From positions 186,001 through 250,000 of the forward strand of contig NZ_JTAN02000012.1 in the NCBI RefSeq assembly GCF_000949135.2: 64,000 bases of DNA, read 5' to 3'. The DNA is from Burkholderia sp. USMB20 (GTDB lineage Bacteria; Pseudomonadota; Gammaproteobacteria; Burkholderiales; Burkholderiaceae). Below are positions 1 to 8,430 of this stretch, piece by piece (position 1 is the first letter of the stretch; every line of letters starts with the position of its first letter). The position numbers were made by a program, and so were the translations under genes. The notes beneath the pieces were generated by a model that was given only the letters and a program-made list of their open reading frames with translations, was not told where the DNA came from and did not search any database.

Positions 1-825
1 CATGAGCTGATCGATCTGTGCGCGGCGCTCGTACTGCGTGAGGGGCGCGTGGGGCTGTATTCGCAGTATGCGTTCCAGGCGTATCCGATCAGTATCCGGA
101 TGCGTGGCGCCGAGGCCTGGGCGGTCGACGCGCGGCACTATGCGCACGATGTCGATGCAATGTGCGCGGAACTCGAGGCCGACAGGGAGAGGCTGATTCG
201 CCTCGTCTATCTCTGCAATCCGAACAACCCGACGGGAACCTTGATGACGCCGTCTGACGTCGAGCGAATCGTCGCGACGGCCGGCAAGGATCGTCTCGTC
301 GTACTCGACGAAGCGTATATCGATTACGTGGCGCCGTCGTTGCGGGTCGATGCGATGTCGCTCGTCGCGCGTTATCCGTACCTGGTCGTCGCTCGTACGT
401 TCTCGAAAGCTTATGGACTCGCATCGCTGCGTATTGGCTATGGTGTGATGAGCGCGGACATGGCCGATATGGTCGCGCGTATCCGGCCGACATTCAGCGT
501 GAATGCATTGGCACAGCGCGCCGCTTCGGCGGCCCTCGCGGACCGCGAATTTCTGCGTCGCACGCAGGAGAGCAATCGCGCCGGGATCGCACAGATTGCC
601 GGCGCGCTCGAGGCGCGCGAACTCGAATACATTCAGACGCACGCAAACTTCATCGCGATTCGTCTTCCCGATGCGAAATCCGCGACGCAGCGGTTGCTTG
701 AGAAGGGCGTTGTGGTCCGGCCGCTTGGCGCGTACCGGCTCGACGATTTCATTCGCGTGACGATCGGAACGGACGAGGAGAATCGCATCTTCCTCGACGC
801 GCTGTTCGGCGAGCGAAGCGATTGA
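1..825 (+). CDS. HisC-like PLP-dependent aminotransferase (5'-truncated by window edge)
   Basis: The frame is open from base 1, so the real start lies outside the window; about 274 residues are visible. They form the core of a fold-type I aminotransferase of the histidinol-phosphate/aromatic class. An NPNNPTG loop is followed by DEAYIDY, whose Asp should contact the cofactor ring nitrogen. SKAYGLASLRIGY carries the Schiff-base Lys, and an Arg in FIRVTIGT near the C terminus should bind substrate carboxylate. The family moves an amino group between glutamate and an oxo acid in the cytosol. A complete HisC lies at 28180-29247, so this copy need not serve histidine synthesis. The next gene, 84 bp downstream, is a HutC-type regulator, which hints at histidine or related amino-acid metabolism. 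The substrate cannot be fixed from sequence. Confidence 0.85.
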   Translation, partial: HELIDLCAALVLREGRVGLYSQYAFQAYPISIRMRGAEAWAVDARHYAHDVDAMCAELEADRERLIRLVYLCNPNNPTGTLMTPSDVERIVATAGKDRLVVLDEAYIDYVAPSLRVDAMSLVARYPYLVVARTFSKAYGLASLRIGYGVMSADMADMVARIRPTFSVNALAQRAASAALADREFLRRTQESNRAGIAQIAGALEARELEYIQTHANFIAIRLPDAKSATQRLLEKGVVVRPLGAYRLDDFIRVTIGTDEENRIFLDALFGERSD

Positions 826-909
826 ATGCCGACGCCGTACGCCGCCGCCGGCGGGTCGGCACTGCGACAACCGGTTACGTTGACCATCCAGACAGGATTT
901 CACAACACA

Positions 910-1677
910 ATGCTTAAAGCAGGCGTGCCGTTTCAGCAGATCAAGGCGATTGTCCGGGATAAGGTGAGGGCAGGCGAATGGAATACAGGTGATCGCATTC
1001 CATCCGAGGTCGACTTGGCGACGACGTATGGAGTCGCACGCATGACGGTCAACCGGGCGTTGCGGGAACTGACCGAAGAGGGCGTGCTCGAGCGCGTGGC
1101 GGGCATCGGCACGTTTGTCGCGGTGAGCAAGCCGAAATTGAACCTGCTGGTGATTACGCACATCCGTGACGAAATTCGGGCGTGCGGGCACGACTATTCC
1201 TGTCGCGTCGTGATGCAGCGGCCGGAATTCGCACCTCCCGAAATCGCCGGCGCGTTTGGTATCGAGCCCAACGCGCCGATCTTTCGCTTGATATGCGTGC
1301 ACCTGGACAATGGCCGACCGCTTCAGCTCGAAGATCGCTATGTGAACCCGGCTGCCGCGCCGGCGTTTCTCGCGCAGGACTTTACGGTCGAGCCGCCGTC
1401 GGAATATCTGTTCAACAATATTTCCCATCACGAACTCGAGATCGAGCACGTTGTCGATGCGGCACATCCGTCGGAGGCGCAGGCGCTTCTGCTGGAGATC
1501 GAGGTCAACGAACCGTGTCTCATTCTTACGCGCCGAACCTGGACTGCTGGCGTTCCCGTCACGTTCGCACGCTTTTTTCATCCGGCCCATCGCTATAGCC
1601 TGGGATCGCGATTCAGGCCTGGCCCATTGAACCCGCAAGCGCGGGCGACAGGCCGGCAGCCCGATGTTTCGAAGTGA
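910..1677 (+). CDS. GntR/HutC-family transcriptional regulator with UTRA domain
   Basis: A 255-residue two-domain repressor. The N-terminal winged helix (about residues 8-75) includes IPSEVDLATTYGVARMTVNR, the usual GntR recognition helix region. The C-terminal part (about 90-240) is a UTRA effector domain with QLEDRYVNPAAAP and a PCLILTRRTW strand, closely resembling HutC, the histidine-utilisation repressor that senses urocanate. I chose the ATG at 910 because the frame opens upstream at 826 with residues unlike any GntR start. It sits just downstream of a HisC-like aminotransferase on the same strand, and no hut catabolic genes are visible here. HutC-like is therefore a family call, and the ligand is inferred only. 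Confidence 0.85.
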   Translation: MLKAGVPFQQIKAIVRDKVRAGEWNTGDRIPSEVDLATTYGVARMTVNRALRELTEEGVLERVAGIGTFVAVSKPKLNLLVITHIRDEIRACGHDYSCRVVMQRPEFAPPEIAGAFGIEPNAPIFRLICVHLDNGRPLQLEDRYVNPAAAPAFLAQDFTVEPPSEYLFNNISHHELEIEHVVDAAHPSEAQALLLEIEVNEPCLILTRRTWTAGVPVTFARFFHPAHRYSLGSRFRPGPLNPQARATGRQPDVSK

Positions 1678-1899
1678 AAGGGATGCAGCAGGCGGCGGAT
1701 TCGAGCGGACGGTTTGCGCCGCAGGCTGCCGCATCCGGTCGGCGATCGCGTGCCCGAGGCCCGCATCAAGCTCACGCCGTGCGCGTTTGTGCGGCGTGCG
1801 TGCCGGATCGTGACGAACGTCCTGGCCGCCTCCATGCTTCCCTCTGACGAAACCCCCGTTTCGTACTAGTACTGTGCGACATGAACGCATTGCCATATA
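1678..1899. other. Intergenic spacer before the SOS cassette
   Basis: No credible gene. It contains a short hairpin (ACGAAA-N6-TTTCGT at 1847-1864) without a T-run, and a perfect 10-bp palindrome GTACTAGTAC at 1863-1872, just ahead of the imuA promoter. No clear terminator for the upstream regulator was recognised. Confidence 0.5.
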
Positions 1900-1915
1900 C
1901 TGTATATCCATACAG
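1896..1915 (+). promoter_or_regulatory. LexA (SOS) box of the imuA-imuB-dnaE2 cassette
   Basis: CTGTATATCCATACAG at 1900-1915 fits the CTG-N10-CAG LexA operator exactly and is nearly palindromic. A -10-like TATACT at 1896-1901 overlaps its left edge, so bound LexA would cover the -10 and start site. The box ends 14 nt before the imuA ATG. LexA control of imuA-imuB-dnaE2 is established in many bacteria; here the site itself is read directly. Confidence 0.9.
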
Positions 1916-1929
1916 TTGTGGGTGGCGTC

Positions 1930-2632
1930 ATGCTCGCATCCTCCATTTCTCCCGAATCCCTTCATCCATCGCTCTGGCGCGGCTCGCAGCTCGCGCGCGG
2001 CGGTGCGCGCACGATCGACACGGGTTTCGCGTCGCTGTCCGCCGAGCTGCCGGGCGGCGGCTGGCCGGTCGCGGGCTCGTCGAACTGCTGGCGCGCAGCC
2101 GGGCTGCGGCGAGATGCGGCTGCTCGCGCCGGCCTCGCGCGCACCGTCAGCGCGCGGCGCCGCTCGCGCTCGTGGCGCCGCCGCAGTCGCCGCATGCGAC
2201 CGCGCTGGCCGCGCTCGGCGTGCCGGCCGACGCGCTGCTGTGGCTGCGCGCCGGCAGCCGCACCGATGCATTGTGGCCGCCGAGCAGGCGCTCAGGACCG
2301 GCTGCTGCGGTGCGCTGCTGCTCTGGCAGGACGCGCGGCCCGATGCGCTGCGCCGCCTGCATCTCGCGGCCGCGCGCACCGGCGACACGCTGTTCGTGAT
2401 GCTGCGCCCGCTGTCGGCGGCCAAACAGCCGTCGCCGGCCGTGCTGCGCGTCGCGCTGCATCCGGTGCCGGGCGGCGTGTCGCTCGACATCGTCAAGCGT
2501 CGCGGGCCCGCGCGCGGCGAGCCGCTCGCGCTCGATTTGCCGTCGCCCATCGTGGAGAGCCGCTATGCGCGTCTTGCTCGGCATCCATCTGCCGCGCCTG
2601 CCGCTCGACGTGTGCGCCCCGCCGCCGTCTGA
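1930..2632 (+). pseudogene. imuA: imuA (SOS mutagenesis accessory protein), disrupted by four frameshifts
   Basis: ImuA is the SulA/RecA-like first member of the ImuA-ImuB-DnaE2 translesion cassette. The ATG at 1930 opens a typical ImuA N terminus (MLASSISPESLHPSLWRG), but no single frame continues. Homology-like segments switch frame near 2071-2075, 2094-2097, 2140-2162 and 2277-2279. Readable pieces include LVELLAR, QPGCGEMRLLAP, LALVAPPQSPHATALAALG and AEQALRTGCCGALLLWQDARPDALRRL, the last running to the stop at 2630-2632. Three changes look like single-base losses in G/C runs; the third is +1 or -2. The end overlaps imuB. It could be true decay or a local sequence error; all neighbouring genes are intact. 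Confidence 0.8.
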
Positions 2633-4070
2633 CGGCGCGGCGGACGGCGCAGGCGACGCAGACGACGCAGGCTGCGCGGTGCTCGAGCAGGGTGTCGTGC
2701 TGATTGCCGATGCGCCGGCGCGCCGGCAGGGCGTGCGCGCGGGCATGAAGCGCGGCGGCGTGCTGACGCTTTCGCCCGACACGCGGCTCGTCGAACGCGA
2801 TCCCGCCCGCGAGGCCGATGCGCTGCGCGCGGTCGCGCTCGCGTTGCTGCGCTTCTCGCCGTGCGTCGCGCTCGACGACGAAGCGACGCTGATCGTCGAC
2901 GTCGGCCCGAGCCTGCGCCTGTTCGGCGGCCTGCCGTCGCTGTGCCGCCAGGTGCGCGCGACGCTCGCGGCGCTCGGCTACGCGGCGCGCCTGTCCGCCG
3001 CGCCGACCGGGCGCGGCGCGTGGCTGCTCGCGCGCATGTCGGCGCGTGCGCGCAGCCGGCGCCGCGTGGCCGGGCCTGCTTCGCTCGTTCGTACGCTCGA
3101 TCGCTTGCCGTGCGTGCTGCTGCCCGACGCGCGCCCGTATGCGGGCTGGTTCGACGGCCTCGGCTGCCGCACGCTCGCCGATTTGCGCCGCCTGCCGCGC
3201 GCGGGGCTGCAGCGGCGCTGCGGTCCTGCGCTGCTGGCCGCGCTCGATCGTGCGTACGGCGATGCGGTCGAGCCGCTCGCGTGGATGGCGGTGCCGCCCG
3301 TGTTCGACGTGCGGCTCGAATTGCCGGAGCGCGTCGAATACGCGGAAGCCGTGCTGTTCGCCGCGCGGCGGCTCGTCGTGCAGCTCTGCGGGTGGTTGGC
3401 CGCGCGGCAGCTGTCGCTGGCCGCGATGACGTTCGATCTCGAGCACGAGCGCGGCCGCCAGGCGGTGCCGCCGACGCCGCTCGAACTCGCGTTCGCCGCA
3501 CCCGTGCGCGACGAGACGCACTTCATGCGGCTGCTCGGCGAGCGGCTCGCACGCGTCGAGTTGCCGGCCGCGGTGATCGCGGTGCGGCTGAAGGCCACGC
3601 GCGTCGAATCGGTCGCACCGCCGGCCGACGATCTCTTCCCCGAGCCGGGCGGCACGCGCGAGACGCGCGCGCGGCTGTTCGAACTGCTGGTCGCGCGGCT
3701 CGGCGCGGATAACGTGCTGCGCGCGGCGCCGGTGGCCGACTATCGGCCCGAGGCCGCGAACCGCTGGCTGCCGCTCGATGCGCCGGCGGGCAAGCCGGCT
3801 GACGGACTGCCGGCTGCGCCGCCGCGTCCCGCGTGGCTGCTGGCCGAGCCGCTGCCGTTGCTGATGCGCGGGGAGCGGCCGGTATTTCATACGCCGCTGA
3901 GAATGATGTCGTCGCCCGAACGGATCGAGGCAGGGTGGTTCGACGGTCAGCACGTGGCGCGCGATTATTGCGTCGCGCAGGACGAAGAGGGCGCGTGCTA
4001 TTGGGTGTTCAGGGAGCGAGCGGGGAGCGAGTCCGAACCGCACTGGTTCCTGCACGGTCTGTTCGGGTGA
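2565..4070 (+). CDS. imuB: ImuB, catalytically degenerate Y-family polymerase-like protein
   Basis: A 501-residue DinB/UmuC-superfamily protein, normal length for ImuB. The fold is that of a Y-family polymerase, but the metal-binding acids are not where an active enzyme has them: the N terminus reads LLGIHLPRLPLDV instead of the usual D-x-D strand, and the second acidic motif is replaced by LIVDVGPSLRLFGG. This matches the established view of ImuB as a non-catalytic adaptor linking DnaE2 to the sliding clamp. The C-terminal segment (about 440-501) with ERIEAGWFDG and CYWVFRER is typical of the family. It starts inside the end of imuA and stops 6 bp before dnaE2, so the three form one LexA-controlled transcription unit. 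Confidence 0.93.
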   Translation: MRVLLGIHLPRLPLDVCAPPPSDGAADGAGDADDAGCAVLEQGVVLIADAPARRQGVRAGMKRGGVLTLSPDTRLVERDPAREADALRAVALALLRFSPCVALDDEATLIVDVGPSLRLFGGLPSLCRQVRATLAALGYAARLSAAPTGRGAWLLARMSARARSRRRVAGPASLVRTLDRLPCVLLPDARPYAGWFDGLGCRTLADLRRLPRAGLQRRCGPALLAALDRAYGDAVEPLAWMAVPPVFDVRLELPERVEYAEAVLFAARRLVVQLCGWLAARQLSLAAMTFDLEHERGRQAVPPTPLELAFAAPVRDETHFMRLLGERLARVELPAAVIAVRLKATRVESVAPPADDLFPEPGGTRETRARLFELLVARLGADNVLRAAPVADYRPEAANRWLPLDAPAGKPADGLPAAPPRPAWLLAEPLPLLMRGERPVFHTPLRMMSSPERIEAGWFDGQHVARDYCVAQDEEGACYWVFRERAGSESEPHWFLHGLFG

Positions 4071-4076
4071 GCGGCG

Positions 4077-7000
4077 ATGGTTGCGGAATTCGGTTTGCTG
4101 CCCGATTACGCGGAGTTGTTCTGCCGCTCGAACTTCTCGTTCCTGCATGGCGCGTCGCATGCGGAGGAACTGGTCGAGCGCGCGGTGGAACTCGGCTATC
4201 GAGGGATCGCGATCACCGACGAATGCTCGCTCGCCGGCGCGCCGCGCATGCATGTCGCGGCAAAAGCGCAAGGGCTGCCGCTCGTCATCGGTTCGTATTT
4301 CGACGTCACGCCGGATGAAGTCGCCCCGGGTCACGATCCGGGCCCCGGTGCGTTCGGACTCGTGTTGCTGGCGCAGAACCGCGAGGGCTACGGCAACCTG
4401 TCCGAGCTGATTTCATGGCGGCGGATGGAGGCGCCGAAGGGAACCTACCGGCTGACGTCGAGAATGTTGTCGAGGCCGCCCGAGGTTTTCGCTCATCTGC
4501 GCGGCATGCCCGACTGTTTCGCGATTCTCGTGCCCGCGTATCCGGTGCGTGCGGAGGTACTCGATGCGCAGGTCGCATGGTTTCGCGCGACCTTCGGCGA
4601 GCGTGCGCGGCTCGGGCTCGTGCAGTTGCAGCGCGCGCTGGACGGCCCGCAGCGCGACGAGATTCGGGACGCAGGCGAGCGGCGCGGCGTACCTGTCGTC
4701 GCGCTCGGCGACGTGACGATGCATCGGCGTTCATGCAAGCCGCTGCAGGACGTGATGACGGCGATTCGCGTCGGGATGCCGGTGTCGGAATGCGGCTATG
4801 CGCTCGCGCCGAATGCGGAGCAGCATCTGCGTGCGCGCGGGCGGATTGCGAAGCTGTTTGCGCCGGACGAGATCGCGGAGACCTGCGCGATTCTCGATGC
4901 GTGCGATTTCGAACTCGACTCACTGCGCTACGAGTATCCGGACGAGATCGTGCCTGAAGGTCATACGCCGACGAGCTATCTGGAACAGGAAACCCTGGCG
5001 GGCGCGCGCTGTCGCTATGCCGGGGAGCCGCCGGCTCATGTCATGGAGCGGATCGGCTACGAGTTGACGCTGATCGCGAAGCTGAGCTACGAACCGTTCT
5101 TCCTGACGGTGTACGACATCGTCAAGTTCGCACGTAGCCAGAACATCCTGTGCCAGGGACGCGGCTCTGCGGCGAACTCGGTCGTCTGCTATTGCCTCGG
5201 CATCACCGAAGTCGATCCCGACCAGAGCACGATGCTGTTCGAGCGCTTCATCAGCGAGAAACGTGGCGAGCCGCCCGATATCGACGTCGACTTCGAGCAT
5301 CAGCGCCGGGAGGAAGTCATTCAGCATATCTACGAAAAATACGGCAAGCATCGCGCCGCGCTCGCGGCGGCCGTTTCGACGTATCGCCCGCGCGGCGTGC
5401 TGCGGGAAATCGGCAAGGCGCTCGGCGTCGATCCGATGCTGGTCGATCGCGTTGCGAAGGGGCATCGCTGGTTCGACGGCAGCCGCGACCTGCTGCAGCA
5501 ATTCGCGTCGACCGGGCTCGATCCGGCCACGCCGATCATTCGCGCATGGGCCGAACTCGCGGGGCGCTTGCTCAACTTTCCGCGCCACCTGTCGCAGCAT
5601 TCGGGCGGCTTCGTGATCAGCCGCGGCAAGCTCACGCGGCTCGTGCCGGTAGAAAACGCGGCGATGGACGGGCGGCGCGTCATTCAGTGGGACAAGGATG
5701 ATCTCGAATCGCTCAAGCTGATGAAGGTCGACGTGCTCGCGCTCGGCATGCTGTCGGCGCTGCATCGCGCGTTCGACATGCGCACCGCATGGCGCGGGCC
5801 AGAGCAGGACGGCGAGCCATTCACGCTGAAGCATATTCCGCAGGATGACGAAGCAACCTACGACATGATCTGCCGCGCCGATACGGTCGGCGTGTTCCAG
5901 ATCGAATCGCGTGCGCAGATGTCGATGCTGCCGCGGCTGAAGCCGCGCAACTACTACGACCTCGTCGTGCAGGTGTCGATCGTGCGCCCGGGGCCGATCC
6001 AGGGCGGCGCCGTGCATCCGTATCTGAAGCGGCGCAGGATCGTGGCCGGCGAAGAGGAGGGGGAAGTCACGTATCCGAGCGAGGCGCTCAAGGAAGTGCT
6101 CGTTCGCACGCTCGGCGTGCCGATCTTCCAGGAGCAGGTGATGCAGATCGCGATGGTCGCGGCCGGATTCACGCCAGGCGAGGCCGACCAGTTGCGTCGC
6201 GCGATGGCGGCGTGGAAGCGCAGGGGCGATCTCGGCCCGTATCACGACAAGATCGTCGACGGCATGCTCGAACGCGGCTACACGCGCGAATTCGCCGAGC
6301 AGATCTTCGAGCAGATCAAGGGCTTCGGCGAATACGGCTTCCCCGAGAGCCACGCGGCCAGCTTCGCGAAACTCGCGTACGCGAGCAGCTGGCTCAAATG
6401 CCACGAACCCGCGATCTTCGTCGCGTCGCTGCTGAACAGCCAGCCGATGGGGTTCTACGCGCCCGCGCAGCTCGTGCAGGACGCGAAGCGCCACGGCGTG
6501 AAGGTGTTTCCGGCCGACGTCACGCGCAGCGGCTGGGAAGCGTCGCTCGAAGCGCTGCCCGGCCAGCCGCCGCCGCACGGCCAGCCCGCGGTGCGGCTCG
6601 GCCTGTCGCTGGTGCGCGGTCTCGGCGAGGCCGCCGCGCGGCGCATCGAGGCCGCGCGCGCGGCCGGCCCGTTCGAGAACGTCGACGCGCTCGCGCGCCG
6701 TGCGCAGCTCGAACGGCGCGATCTCGAAGCGCTCGCCGCCGCGAACGCGCTCGCGACGCTCGCCGGCCATCGCCGCGATGCATTATGGCAAGCCGTCGCC
6801 GCGGCCCCCGAACGCGACCTGCTCGCCGCCGCGCCGATCGACGAAACGGAGCAGCCCGTGCTCGGCGCGCCGTCGGAAGCCGACGACATCCTCGCCGACT
6901 ATCACACCACCGGCCTCACGCTGAACCGCCACCCGGTCGCGCTGCTGCGGCCCGCGTTGCGCGCGCAGCGGCTGTCGTCCGCGGCCGAGTTGCGCGACCG

Positions 7001-7292
7001 TCCCGACGGCCGGCTCGCGCGCGCGTGCGGGCTTGTGATCGCGCGGCAGATGCCGGGCACCGCGAAGGGCGTGATGTTCATGACGCTCGAGGACGAGACG
7101 GGCTGCGTGAACGTGATCGTGCGGCCCGAACTGCTCGCGCGGCAGCGCCGCGAAACGCTCGATTCGCGGCTGCTCGCGGCGTCGGGCGTGTGGCAGGTCG
7201 TCAGCGACGTGCGGCACCTCGTCGCGCAGCATTTCGAGGACCTGACGCCGCTGCTCGGCGGCCTGCGCACGTCGAGCCGCGAGTTCCACTGA
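4077..7292 (+). CDS. dnaE2: Error-prone DNA polymerase DnaE2 (ImuC)
   Basis: A 1071-residue C-family polymerase alpha subunit of the SOS mutagenesis type. An N-terminal PHP domain (about 10-200) starts with a CRSNFSFLHGASH segment. The polymerase domain carries PPDIDVDF with Asp401 and Asp403, and a third metal Asp at 552 in KVDVLALG. A helix-hairpin-helix and OB-fold region follows to about residue 1050. It is shorter than replicative DnaE, as expected. DnaE2 copies past lesions together with ImuB and is a main source of damage-induced mutations in bacteria lacking UmuDC. It starts 6 bp after imuB and is intact although imuA is broken. Confidence 0.95.
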   Translation: MVAEFGLLPDYAELFCRSNFSFLHGASHAEELVERAVELGYRGIAITDECSLAGAPRMHVAAKAQGLPLVIGSYFDVTPDEVAPGHDPGPGAFGLVLLAQNREGYGNLSELISWRRMEAPKGTYRLTSRMLSRPPEVFAHLRGMPDCFAILVPAYPVRAEVLDAQVAWFRATFGERARLGLVQLQRALDGPQRDEIRDAGERRGVPVVALGDVTMHRRSCKPLQDVMTAIRVGMPVSECGYALAPNAEQHLRARGRIAKLFAPDEIAETCAILDACDFELDSLRYEYPDEIVPEGHTPTSYLEQETLAGARCRYAGEPPAHVMERIGYELTLIAKLSYEPFFLTVYDIVKFARSQNILCQGRGSAANSVVCYCLGITEVDPDQSTMLFERFISEKRGEPPDIDVDFEHQRREEVIQHIYEKYGKHRAALAAAVSTYRPRGVLREIGKALGVDPMLVDRVAKGHRWFDGSRDLLQQFASTGLDPATPIIRAWAELAGRLLNFPRHLSQHSGGFVISRGKLTRLVPVENAAMDGRRVIQWDKDDLESLKLMKVDVLALGMLSALHRAFDMRTAWRGPEQDGEPFTLKHIPQDDEATYDMICRADTVGVFQIESRAQMSMLPRLKPRNYYDLVVQVSIVRPGPIQGGAVHPYLKRRRIVAGEEEGEVTYPSEALKEVLVRTLGVPIFQEQVMQIAMVAAGFTPGEADQLRRAMAAWKRRGDLGPYHDKIVDGMLERGYTREFAEQIFEQIKGFGEYGFPESHAASFAKLAYASSWLKCHEPAIFVASLLNSQPMGFYAPAQLVQDAKRHGVKVFPADVTRSGWEASLEALPGQPPPHGQPAVRLGLSLVRGLGEAAARRIEAARAAGPFENVDALARRAQLERRDLEALAAANALATLAGHRRDALWQAVAAAPERDLLAAAPIDETEQPVLGAPSEADDILADYHTTGLTLNRHPVALLRPALRAQRLSSAAELRDRPDGRLARACGLVIARQMPGTAKGVMFMTLEDETGCVNVIVRPELLARQRRETLDSRLLAASGVWQVVSDVRHLVAQHFEDLTPLLGGLRTSSREFH

Positions 7293-7322
7293 CGCGGCGC
7301 GCCGGCATACCGCCGGATGCAT

Positions 7323-7341
7323 ACCAGTCGGCCGAACTGGT
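7323..7341. promoter_or_regulatory. Upstream GntR-type operator-like inverted repeat
   Basis: ACCAGT-N7-ACTGGT, an inverted repeat sharing its half-site with the promoter-proximal operator at 7510-7535. The centres are about 190 bp apart, so it may be a second nag-regulator site capable of looping, or a degenerate copy. It lies 30 bp after the dnaE2 stop. Binding is inferred. Confidence 0.5.
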
Positions 7342-7509
7342 TCTATTCAGGTATCGTTTTCAGCGCCCCAAACCCGTCAAATCCGGCACCGGAACTGTCC
7401 CCTTGCATACCAATCCGGGTAAATCCCTATCCTGCATCATGTTGTAAACAAAGGCTTTCCCGCTACTAAACCGCTTGCCTGGCAAGGCTTCCGGCGATTT
7501 TCACCTCTC

Positions 7510-7550
7510 TAATACCAGTTCGTTGACTGGTATTATTGTGGTTATATAAT
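7510..7550 (+). promoter_or_regulatory. nag operon promoter with overlapping operator
   Basis: A perfect inverted repeat TAATACCAGT-N6-ACTGGTATTA occupies 7510-7535. A near-consensus sigma-70 promoter overlaps it: -35 TTGACT at 7523-7528, 16-nt spacer, -10 TATAAT at 7545-7550. The operator covers the -35, so a bound GntR/HutC-type repressor would block polymerase. The expected transcript start is near 7557, about 40 nt before the nagR ATG, which implies autoregulation of the whole operon. Confidence 0.85.
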
Positions 7551-7598
7551 GCGTTCACTTTCGACGGTCCGAGATCGTCGTCCGACACCCGGAGGCAC

Positions 7599-8333
7599 AT
7601 GGAAACCGGCTGGTCCGAACTGGCGCCCGATCCCCTCGACGACACGCCGCTGTATCTGCAGCTCGCCCGCAACCTGGCGCGCGCGATTCACGCCGGCGCG
7701 TGGCGCGCCGGCGAGGCGCTGCCGTCGGAGCGGCTGCTGTCGGGGTCGGTCGGCGTGTCGCGGATCACGGCCCGCCGTGCGCTCGCGCTGCTGGTGGAGC
7801 AGGGGCTGATCAAGCGGGCGCGCGGGGCGGGCAGCTTCATCACGCCGCGCGTCGCCGATCCGCTGTCGCGTCTCGTCGGCTTCACCGCGAAGATGCAGCA
7901 GCGCGGTTTCGTGCCCGATTCGGTGTGGCTGTCGCGCACGCTGCGCGCCGCGCGCCGCGACGAGATCACGCGTCTCGGCCTCGCGCCGGGCGCGACGGTC
8001 GCGCGGCTGGAGCGGTTGCGCCGCGCGGACGGCATCGTGATGGCCGTCGAGCATTCGACGCTGCCGGCCGCGGCGGTGCCGGATCCGCAGGCGCTCGGCG
8101 CGTCGCTGTACGAATACCTCGACGCCCGCGGGATGACCGTCGTGCGCGCGCTGCAGCACTTTCGCGCGTCGAACGCGACGCACGACATCGCGAAGTGGAT
8201 GGCGGTGAAGCCGGGCTCGGCCCTGCTCGTGATCACGCGCATCGGCTACGGCGTCGACCAGCGCGCGATCGAAGTGACCGAAACGTATTGCCGCGACGAC
8301 TATTACGACTTCGTCGCCGAACTGAAACGCTGA
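7599..8333 (+). CDS. nagR: GntR-family repressor of the GlcNAc operon
   Basis: A 244-residue repressor. The N-terminal winged helix (about residues 15-80) has LPSERLLSGSVGVSRITARR. A UTRA domain (about 95-235) follows, including TVARLERLRRADG and a C-terminal TETYCRDDYYDF. I chose the ATG at 7599 because a GGAGG sits 4 nt before it; the frame stays open further upstream into the promoter, which cannot be coding. In this family (DasR, NagQ, YvoA) the effector is a GlcNAc- or GlcN-phosphate. Being first gene of a nag operon and downstream of a palindromic operator supports that role. The symbol is assigned by context. Confidence 0.88.
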   Translation: METGWSELAPDPLDDTPLYLQLARNLARAIHAGAWRAGEALPSERLLSGSVGVSRITARRALALLVEQGLIKRARGAGSFITPRVADPLSRLVGFTAKMQQRGFVPDSVWLSRTLRAARRDEITRLGLAPGATVARLERLRRADGIVMAVEHSTLPAAAVPDPQALGASLYEYLDARGMTVVRALQHFRASNATHDIAKWMAVKPGSALLVITRIGYGVDQRAIEVTETYCRDDYYDFVAELKR

Positions 8334-8430
8334 CGCGCGAGACTGCCCGCGCGCCACGTGCAACGAAGCACAACGCATTTGCAAATCGCGACGCGGATGT
8401 CCGCGTCACCAGATCATCAAGAGAAACGTC

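Noticed and set aside
2493-4334. Very long antisense open frame (613 codons, minus) opposite imuB
   Set aside because: Arg/Ala-rich mirror of a GC-rich gene; no ribosome site or domain; imuB on the other strand is clear.
7380-7405. GGCACCGGAACTGTCCCCTTG stretch after dnaE2 as a repeat or mobile-element remnant
   Set aside because: It looks foreign to the surrounding sequence, but I found no second copy, terminal repeat or transposase in the window.
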